A stretch of DNA of 64,000 nucleotides, from contig NC_087068.1 in the NCBI RefSeq assembly GCF_963678635.1, positions 60,576,949 to 60,640,948 of the forward strand, written 5' to 3'. Origin of the DNA: Symsagittifera roscoffensis (Eukaryota > Xenacoelomorpha > Acoela > Convolutidae). Under the pieces are notes generated by a model. It was not told the DNA's origin. It searched no databases and saw nothing but the letters and a program-made list of their open reading frames with translations. Below are positions 56,600 through 64,000 of the stretch, piece by piece. Positions within the stretch are counted from its first letter, which is position 1; each line of letters begins with the position of its first letter. Position numbers and translations under genes: made by a program.

Positions 56600-57140
56600 G
56601 GGTTCCCTGAAGATTTTGCACTTGAAGGGATTCCTTTTTAAATCTGCTCTTTTCTCACAGTCAAAATTTTCTTTTAGCCTGTCAATGTGATCATTCAAGG
56701 TGGGGACCGCTATCACCACTTCACGAAGTGTCCGTATTTTTTTTCACGATGGCCAAAGGATCTCACATTGGGTCTCTAATGCACATGGGCTTTCGCAATG
56801 CACACGACGATGAAATTTCCTTATCTTGATGGAAGCCCAAATCACACTCGGAAATCCGCTTATCTGTAGGTCGTTTTCGCAAAAGCAGTCGCCAAAAGGC
56901 AGAACTAACGTTTATGGTGGTTATGATTTTGGCCTCAATCTCAATTTCCCACTTTCTTCTAGGACATGCCGAATTCACAGATCAAGGGCATTTTTGAGGG
57001 CATTTCAAGATATACTCGAGCTGAATTTTATTCGGCCCCGGGCACGCCTCTTTTTTGTGGGATTTTGTGCGTTTTGCTCCCTACCTGTGGGAAACCGCAC
57101 CTTCTTCAGCTACTATCTCAAGCTGGACAAATTACAAGAA
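56600..57140 (-). pseudogene. Ty3-like RT fragment, first unit
   Basis: Matches the second unit at nucleotide level. The frame at 56,763-56,978 includes ATTINVSSAFWRL-type sequence (palm strand near motif A) in decayed form. Confidence 0.45.
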
Positions 57141-57375
57141 CTAATATCCGCTTCGTGTTTCGAAAAAAAGAACGTCTGCTTTCCGATAAGAGACCTATCT
57201 AAACATCTCAAACTCATATTCCATTTTCTTTCCTTTTTCGCTGATCAGATAAAATAGGTAACTTTGATTTAAATTTGAATGAAAAGCGGCGCACTGTAAA
57301 ATTTGAGCAATTGGCAAACTATCATCTGTAACATACTTCAATTGAGCAAGCAAACTTTTCAGAAAAAAAACTAAA

Positions 57376-57597
57376 TCAGTTCATAAAAACAAATATGTCT
57401 CTATTTGCATGGGTAGGAGATTTCTCCACCCACTGAGTTTTGGATTCCGATGACTCCTCAAAAACCGTCCCCGTCGGAAAATCGTAGCGATTTTTTCTTT
57501 GTTGGATCAAACCGGTATGTCCAGTGTTTTCAACATAACACCCATACACCGTCCGCTTCTTGCAAAACACCCGGACACAGTCCGCTTCCGTAGACAA
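57376..57597 (-). pseudogene. Linker fragment between protease and RT
   Basis: A 73-codon frame (CVRVFCKKRTVYGCYVEN, NRYDFPTGTVFEES) with more protein-like composition than its surroundings, placed between the protease and RT segments. The family is not recognised. Confidence 0.3.
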
Positions 57598-57828
57598 AAG
57601 ATAACCGGCCTAAACCTACTGGACTTCAAATTTAGGGTCGGGCACCAGGCGAGTCTGTTTGCCATTATTATTTGTTCTCAAATTTCTCAGCTCAAAAGTA
57701 GCTATTACTGCCTGCCTGGGTTTATTTTGACCCTATTGTCAAGAATTTATTTTCATCCAATTTTATCCAATTTTCAGACGCTTAAACTTTTTTTCGCGGT
57801 TTGCTCATTCGTATCAGTTCAAATCAAA

Positions 57829-58035
57829 TCAACCTTTACTATGAAATTCCGGACGTAGCCACATTCTAAAATGAATTGATTCGAATCGTTCATGTTCTTC
57901 ACTACCAATGCTCATCCAAAGACTCATTCCTGACAACAGCCAGACTATTTTTGGAGTTCTCCCAGCCACATGGATGGCACCACTACACGCAGCTGCCAAT
58001 CTCATGTTAGTGGTTGTCAGCTCGTCCTGACCCAT
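57829..58035 (-). pseudogene. Retroelement protease-region fragment, minus copy
   Basis: NMRLAAACSGAIHVAGRTP is nearly the same as the NLRLAAANRGAIYVAGRTP encoded on the plus strand at 61,078-61,135, immediately after the aspartic-protease LDTGA box. So this is the equivalent post-active-site segment of a related element in the opposite orientation. Confidence 0.6.
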
Positions 58036-58110
58036 TAGCTCACAAGTAATGATCGGAATCTTACTGACGATTTTTCCTCCATCTAATAGTCCCGTTATTC
58101 CTATCTTATT

Positions 58111-60150
58111 TTCCCTAAGCCAAGTAGTAGTGCCTCATATTTAATTCGAATACAATGTAAACAGCATGATACTTCATCATAACGTCGTGGAAAATTCTCA
58201 GTAATTTCAACTCCTTTTGAACCATTTATGTTTGCTCGCTGCCAGTTGTGGCATATGTCTTTGTGTAGATGATGAGACAGAACCCACGTAACGCCCATTC
58301 AAGTCCATGGCCCATGTGCTGTAACTAACAGAGTTCACACAACCCTCGATTCGACTCGCGGTTCTGCTTGTCTGAAATAATCTGCGAAAAATGACTAGTG
58401 TTAATCCTAGTGTTTGTATCGTCTGGTTGGCATCGTATTCTTAGCATCTCCAGGATCTTTGCATCTCCTCCTCAAGATCAAAGACGAAACTGTCGTCTTT
58501 TTTACGGCTTTTCGTTTAAAATGCGCATCACTCTACGATACCCTTTCATTTTTGAACCAAAACGGTTCAAAGCTGTCTTCTTAATAGATATCATCTCCGT
58601 AGTTTTTTTTTGATATCGTTTATCTGCATCACATAATTCCAGACTGTTGTTCCCAAGCTACTGGTGAGCTACCGGTGTGTCGTTTTGTCAAGACCACCCT
58701 ATTTTATCAGACCCAATTGAGACCTTGGATCTTATGGATCATCTTGTCTACTAAGTTTTGTCGCCTGAGCCTTCTTCGGGTTCTAGTTTTTTCATCGGGA
58801 AGAGAGGTGCAATACACTTCCATTTATGGTAGTTTAGTTATGGCTGATGTGTTGCCAGTTGAACTTTCTCTGGAAACTTTTGCTTCCTTCCCAAGTATGT
58901 GAGTCGAAGTAAAGTTTTTAGCTGCTAAACTTATTGTAAATCATTCCATTGTCTGTTCAGCGTTGCGAACATCCTTTACCATGTAGTAATCTGTTCTCTC
59001 CACCGTGGGTTTCTCTTTGTGGCCAGCTTCCTAGCTGTTACAAAAATTTTCCTCTACAGAAATTTCTGGCACTGATTTTTGAGAACATGGTCAACTAATC
59101 ATGCTAGCCGGCAGTTGTTGTTGCCAATATATTTTTTTGAATCCTACATTCCAATTGAGTTGATTGTTCTGACTGACCCAGAGCGGTTTGAGGAGCCATT
59201 TCCTGTTGTCAGGTCTTTTTCCTCTTCATCTGTCGAACTGATTAGCCTTATTGGTGATATGTGGTGATCATCCTTTTTATTGTCTTTCGGGTGCCAGCCT
59301 TGTCATCAGCCCGTCCCATGGTGTTCTTTAGTCTTGCCGAGAAAGCAGGATTCGTGGCCATTCTTCACGGCTTTCTATAAATCATCAGGACAGCCTTTGG
59401 TGAATTTTCAATCGCTTTTTTCGATCGAAATGTTGCACAACTCTGACACCTCCTCCCCCAATCTAGAGTTCCAGTTCGAGAGCTGAGTCAACCACTGGCG
59501 TTCTTGTCCTGGTCTTCTCAGTTCTAAGTTTCCGACACCCTTTACTGTGATCTGGACATCAAGGTATCTCTAAATCACTTTTGCGTGTTTTTTTTTGTCT
59601 TCAAAGACCTTTTCACTCCTTGTGTCGACCAGTTCTTCTGAAGTTTTCTTTTCTTTATTCATCATATGCTCTTTTTTCCCAACATAAGACACACTCAGAG
59701 AGGATCTCCCATGTTTCAGTAGAACAATTCTAGAGCCAATGCTCAAATTCGTTATTTTTCATGTCTAGGCTCATTTTCAATGACTCGCTATGACACTCAG
59801 ATGTCCGAGAATTTCACAAAACACTACGTAACAATAATTTTTGGTGGTAAAATTGCACGATAAAATTCTAAGGTTGAGTTTCTAGTGACCAGAAATCTGT
59901 CGATATATAAATCTATACAGTGTACACAATTTTTTTTTGCAGCCGCATGCTATGGATATGATGTTAAATACAATATGATAACACATTAATAATATGATGT
60001 CACAACTTATTTGAAAAGACTGAACAGTTTTTCTGAATTTTCTGTGAATCATTTTTGTTTGTGGTTTGTTTTATTTTTCTGTTCTATTGAAAGGTCGCAT
60101 ATATGTCACTTTTTTCTTGTCTTTATTTGTGTTTTTGGTTGTCTAGATCA
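58111..60150. other. Undetermined sequence between two opposed retroelement relics
   Basis: No frame with recognisable motifs was found; short plus-strand frames (58,398-59,486) look like antisense of decayed coding sequence. A TATATAAATC box-like sequence is at about 59,900 and AATATGAT repeats lie at 59,967-60,000, upstream of the plus-strand gag-like ORF. They could be remnants of its LTR or promoter. Confidence 0.35.
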
Positions 60151-60158
60151 AGCATCCA

Positions 60159-60773
60159 ATGCATGAGGAAGCTTTACCGGGAGTGAAAGCCAGCAAGGCT
60201 CGCCAATTGAGTGAAGCGGAAGCGTGCAAAAAAGAAAAACCGCAAGAGCTGGCAACGAAGAAAATGCAAGCGGTAACAGAAGAGACATGTGAACCGGGAC
60301 CGGTAACTGCGGCCGACGACTTCAAGATTGATTTTAGGGCAGCCGCGAGGGATGCTCTAAATAGAGTGCAGCAGGAACTGGTAACGAGAGAGTTCAAGCT
60401 GGAAGTGAAGCTCGAGTTGGAAAATGAGAAACTACAGGAGAAGCTGAATACCTTTGAGGCATCAGAAGTCGAAGAAACAAAAGCACCAAGTAGTTTGAGC
60501 ATGAAACTCAATGTGATCTACGGGCAGCGATTCGGTATTGTGCCACAAACAAGTAAAATACAGTCAATAATCTCGGTAGCAGGACACCAGGTAATCAGAA
60601 GTCTGAGTGAACCATCAGAGTTCACTTTGATGCATTTGGACACATATGCAGATTATCTCAGGCAGGTGGAGCCACGCACTGAGTCAAGAGCTGTGCGAGC
60701 ACTACTAACAACGGGTGGCCCTCGCATAAAGAAGCTTCATGCGCGCTACGTGGAAGTCTATGGACTGTATTAA
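60159..60773 (+). CDS. Gag-like ORF, 204 codons, upstream of protease region
   Basis: Starts MHEEALPGVKASKARQLSE. It is Lys/Glu-rich with a coiled-coil-like centre (VQQELVTREFKLEVKLELEN, EKLQEKLNTF) and a helical C-terminal part (LSEPSEFTLMHLDTYADYL). There is no Cys-His knuckle. It is followed 80 bp later by a protease-like frame, so a retroelement gag is the simplest reading. Composition is clearly more GC-rich than the AT-rich flanks, marking a young or constrained sequence. Confidence 0.5.
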   Translation: MHEEALPGVKASKARQLSEAEACKKEKPQELATKKMQAVTEETCEPGPVTAADDFKIDFRAAARDALNRVQQELVTREFKLEVKLELENEKLQEKLNTFEASEVEETKAPSSLSMKLNVIYGQRFGIVPQTSKIQSIISVAGHQVIRSLSEPSEFTLMHLDTYADYLRQVEPRTESRAVRALLTTGGPRIKKLHARYVEVYGLY

Positions 60774-60789
60774 TTGATTCTGGAAGTAG

Positions 60790-61200
60790 ATGGGATCAGT
60801 ATTTATACTAGAACATAAGTAATAACAGACAGTGACCAGATAGGGCAGATCTCTTTGGGTGAGGAGGAATTCAAAGTCCGCAGTATAGGCCATGACGCCA
60901 TGATGGAGCATGACGCAGTACACATTGGATACGAAGCAGATGTGACTGCACATCTGCTCGACACCAACGGAAAGAAAATCGGAGTCACAAGACTTCTGGA
61001 CACAGGAGCGGTAGTGAGTGTGATGCCGATAAAAACTTGGGAAAGATGGGCTTCACGAGGAAAGATCTAATTCCGACAAATCTCCGACTGGCCGCAGCTA
61101 ATCGAGGAGCGATTTACGTAGCCGGAAGAACACCGATAACAGTGAACAGAGTGTGTCACAGAGTTTGTGAACAGAGTGTGTCAAGTTGCCCTGGCCTTTT
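60790..61200 (+). pseudogene. Retroelement aspartic-protease region
   Basis: GVTRLLDTGAVVSVMP contains the catalytic DTG-A box of retroviral-type proteases. A single-base frame change near 61,045 leads to GFTRKDLIPTNLRLAAANR, then GAIYVAGRTP, the usual continuation. It processes the polyprotein in functional elements. Two copies of GTGTGTCA with AGAGTTTGTGAACAG at 61,143-61,180 show a small local duplication. Confidence 0.65.
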
Positions 61201-64000
61201 TGGACCCAGAAAGTGAAAAGGGAAGAAGGCTTTGAACGAACTGAAGGCTTTATGCTGGAAGGGTTGGGAGCCGAACGGACTGCGTCCTTCTTGGCGAAAG
61301 TCTACCCAAAACTCTCATGATAATTGATAAAAGAACTCCTCCAAGTAGTGGAAATATCAATCGTTGAACTACCAGCCTTGTTCGTGACGTCTGGAGCCAA
61401 AAACTTCGTGAGAGGACCGGTGGTACTGCTCACTGAAGGAGTTCCGAACTTGAGGTTAGAGTGACTTCTAACATTGATCGCGATAACACATGGAAACTTG
61501 GGAGGATTGATGAATTTGACACGTTACCCAGAGCAGGTGAGAAAGAGAGTGTGAGGATATTCGACGTGAAGAAATCCACGGATTCGTGGAACAAGATAAG
61601 AGATATGAGACATACCCTTATCCAGTATCTCCTGCTGCAGAATTGCTTTGGAACAGGTGAGGATGAGACGATTGAGAGGGAGGAAGACGTGAAACGACAT
61701 GTTGGGGGCAAGTGATCTGAGCTTAGCTATGATGACAGATCCCTTAGCATTGATCAGAGGAGCCACGGAGTTTGTGACAGTGATATATGGACTAGCAGTC
61801 ACGTTTGAGTTCCCTGATGTCAAAGTGGAAACATACAAGAGGTCGGTTCTGCACCTGAACCTCATTTCAGTATTGGACGGGAGTGGGCTGAACTGGTGTG
61901 AGCAGCACGTATTGCGGGAACTCATGAGCGAAGATCTGTTAATTGCGAAAATATCAGAGCCAGAAGTGATGGTCTTCAACTTCGACGATCACTTCCGTGA
62001 TCGTATGGGATAAGTAGAGAGAGGGCACATTGAGGTATATGCGAAGCTGTGGAATCTAAGGCACTACGACAAGACAAATGGTGAGATCACTAGGATTCCT
62101 CGTCTCACTGAAGCATACCACAAGGTGAGAGAATAGACGAGGGACAGGGGTGATTACAAGAAGCTATCATAGGAAATCCCTGAATTCCCTCTGAAAAGAA
62201 TGATGTTGATCGAAGCATTCTCCGTAGTACAAACTTCTAGATTGAGGGCGTTTCAGACCAATGAAAGAAGGGTAGCGAAATTCGCGGAAACGATGGATCC
62301 GTGTTTTTGGGTAGAAATCCCGCAGTGTTACAGCATAAACAATTTGCCTACACTGGTCCATCAACGTGAAGGCGAATAAGCAATGCCGCGACTCCTAAGC
62401 CTGGATAATTTGACAGGGAAGGGGCGGACTTTAACCTAGCGCCTATGAGGATGAGAGGAAGAGCCAAATTACCTGAGGCCTCCCTGATTTTAACTACTGT
62501 GAAACCGGAGTTAACAGTTGGAGGAGCGCTGCAGACGAGAACCTTCCTGGCACCCTTTGGCTATCAAAGTAGGAAATCAAAGTAGTCAAAGTAGTCGAGG
62601 AAATCAAAGTAGTCCAAGGAGAGGAGGAAGGTAAAACAGCCGGCAGGCTAATCATACCGAAATTTCCGGAAGGGGCCAAGACTAAAAATCAAGGACCCTC
62701 AAAATCGAAAGATACATCAGAAGAAGATGATGGGTAGGGAGGAAGCCGTCGATCGGATGAACCTATGCAACAGGACACCGATCAAGTTGAGGAGGAAGAC
62801 GACAAGGCATCGACAGGAGGAGTATCCAGTCTGGATTTCAATTTTCTCAGTAACTTTGAAAGCAACGCGGATACGTTGGAAGCGACTGAACCAGCAAACG
62901 AAGGTACTTCGACACTGGACCCTCCATCCGCGTTTGTGGAAATGAACCGGAATTTGCCGGAGAGCAGCTCTCCGGGCAATTCTAAAGACAATGAACAAAG
63001 ACTCCTCATAGAATCACCAAGGAGAAGTAGGATAGAAGGCGCTGTCAGAGTACCCTTCTTGGGAAAATTACCCAAAGAAGAGTGGGAGTTACATCAAAGA
63101 GACCATAAAAATAGGAGGGGATGTAGATTGGACAGAGTGGTCTTCATGGAGGAAGTCTGGACAGTAGTTCAGAGATACGGAACACAGTCCATATTGAAAG
63201 TAGGTCTCAAACGACCACTGATGCGGGAAGTCCTGGACAAACTCGACAAGTGTGAAGTGAGATTGAGTGAGTTGTTGATTGACTCAGCCACTGACGAAAG
63301 TGAAACAAACTCTCCTATCAAGATGACAACCTAAAAGGATAAACGAGAGGTGGTATGTCTGTCAAGAACCAGGAAAGGAACGATGCGATCGAAATTGGTG
63401 ATTGATAAGATCAATGAGATGAAGATGTAAGTAGGCAGCAAAGTGATACCGAGGAGAGCGGGAAAAACGAAGGTGGACTCGGAAATATCCATATAATGTG
63501 TCAACTCAGCGAAAAGGAAACGAGTCGAAGAAGTGATGGATTTAGGACAAGGTGATGACCTTTTGACTGGCACAGACAGAATGCTGACGGATGTAGCAAT
63601 GGTGCCACCCATTCTTATGGCAGGGATACAATCAACAGGTTATAAGTCCAAAAGGAGTGACCGCACTCTGACTGGAGAAACGTTTGAAAATTGAAATACT
63701 AAGCCAATGTGGAGAGAGTACCAAGAAACACTTTAAACCGTCTCCCATGAACCACGGAAAGGGAAGTGTTGTAGGACAGTTAGTGCCAGTGGAATATAAC
63801 CGAATGACAGTGTCAGAGACTCTATCAAAAGATAAACCCGCTGGTGAATACATGGAGTTGTTGGAGTACAGAAACTCGGCAAGAGGACACTTAATGGCTC
63901 TGGAAGACGAAATTGTCATCGAAGGTTATCTGGAGACAATGATGCAGGGCAACACCCTCAAGCAGAAAGCTTACGGGACTCTAGCGTTGTCTGAGATGCA
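61201..64000 (+). pseudogene. Coding-rich, frame-broken continuation of plus-strand element (truncated by window end)
   Basis: GC content and codon texture remain protein-like on the plus strand to the window end, with frames at 61,461-61,715, 61,699-62,013, 62,765-63,334 and about 63,760-64,000. Readable segments include ELPALFVTSGAKNFVRGPVV, LALIRGATEFVTVIYGLAV, an acidic Ser-rich stretch (SSLDFNFLSNFESNADTLE) and RSRIEGAVRVPFLGKLPKEE. I recognise no RT, RNase H or integrase motif here, so the domain order differs from the minus-strand relic. Many single-base breaks interrupt the frames. Confidence 0.4.

Larger units (their letters stand above)
54380..58110 (-). mobile_element. Ty3-like retroelement pol relic, minus strand, with internal tandem duplication
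   Basis: Read on the minus strand, a protease-linked segment (58,035), RT, RNase H, then a second RT and RNase H occur in that order. The units 54,380-55,680 and 55,690-57,140 correspond along their length: TCAAGGTGGTAGCCGCTATC at 55,250 versus TCAAGGTGGGGACCGCTATC near 56,695; CGGATAACGCTAGTTCCATT versus CGATAACGCTAGTTCCATT. Frames are broken throughout. Confidence 0.6.

Overview
This window is animal (metazoan) nuclear DNA. It is AT-rich, has spliceosomal introns of about 90-260 bp with GT..AG borders, carries cadherin exons, and is packed with eukaryotic transposons. No prokaryotic gene organisation is present. The species cannot be named from this; an aquatic invertebrate would fit the mix of CACTA, BEL/Pao, Ty3-like and Polinton/adintovirus-like sequences. 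Most short open frames here are chance frames in AT-rich repeats.

Layout. (1) 1-12,660 is repeat territory. A block of about 2.3 kb at 1,600-3,848 is repeated at 5,561-11,969, and the second copy is split by an insertion (about 6,070-9,835). The insertion carries a 26-bp hairpin, 89-bp direct repeats and one unrecognised ORF of at least 303 codons. (2) 12,661-35,341 is best read as one giant CACTA-type DNA transposon of 22.7 kb. It has 43-bp terminal inverted repeats with two mismatches, a CACTA start at the left end, TA on both flanks, and arrays of the palindrome TCTTGCAAGA just inside each end. All genes assigned to it lie on the minus strand: a BEN-like protein, an unrecognised multi-exon gene, a SET-domain/Transposase_21 (EnSpm/CACTA) fusion with one in-frame TAA, an SGNH-hydrolase exon that can be spliced in frame onto the transposase, and cadherin exons that look like captured host sequence. 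The interior also holds a MITE-like element, two families of roughly 175-179 bp tandem repeats, a tRNA-like sequence and retroelement debris. (3) 35,342-37,620 holds a minisatellite and a duplicated ORF family of unknown function. (4) 37,720 to about 43,750 is a broken BEL/Pao LTR retrotransposon. (5) About 43,841-53,700 is a decayed Polinton/adintovirus-like element: capsid-like, exonuclease-like, PC4-like and unknown genes on the minus strand, and a protein-primed type DNA polymerase B relic on the plus strand. Five regularly spaced CAATC motifs lie between the two arms. (6) 54,380-58,110 is a minus-strand Ty3-like pol relic with a tandemly duplicated RT-RNase H unit. 60,159-64,000 is a plus-strand coding-rich stretch with a related protease region, and it runs off the window.

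The most noteworthy system is the giant CACTA element. It couples a transposase to a putative histone-methyltransferase-like SET domain and an SGNH hydrolase, sits beside a BEN-like (DNA/chromatin-binding) gene, and apparently carries a cadherin fragment. That it is one element is an inference from the matching termini plus the internal CACTA transposase.
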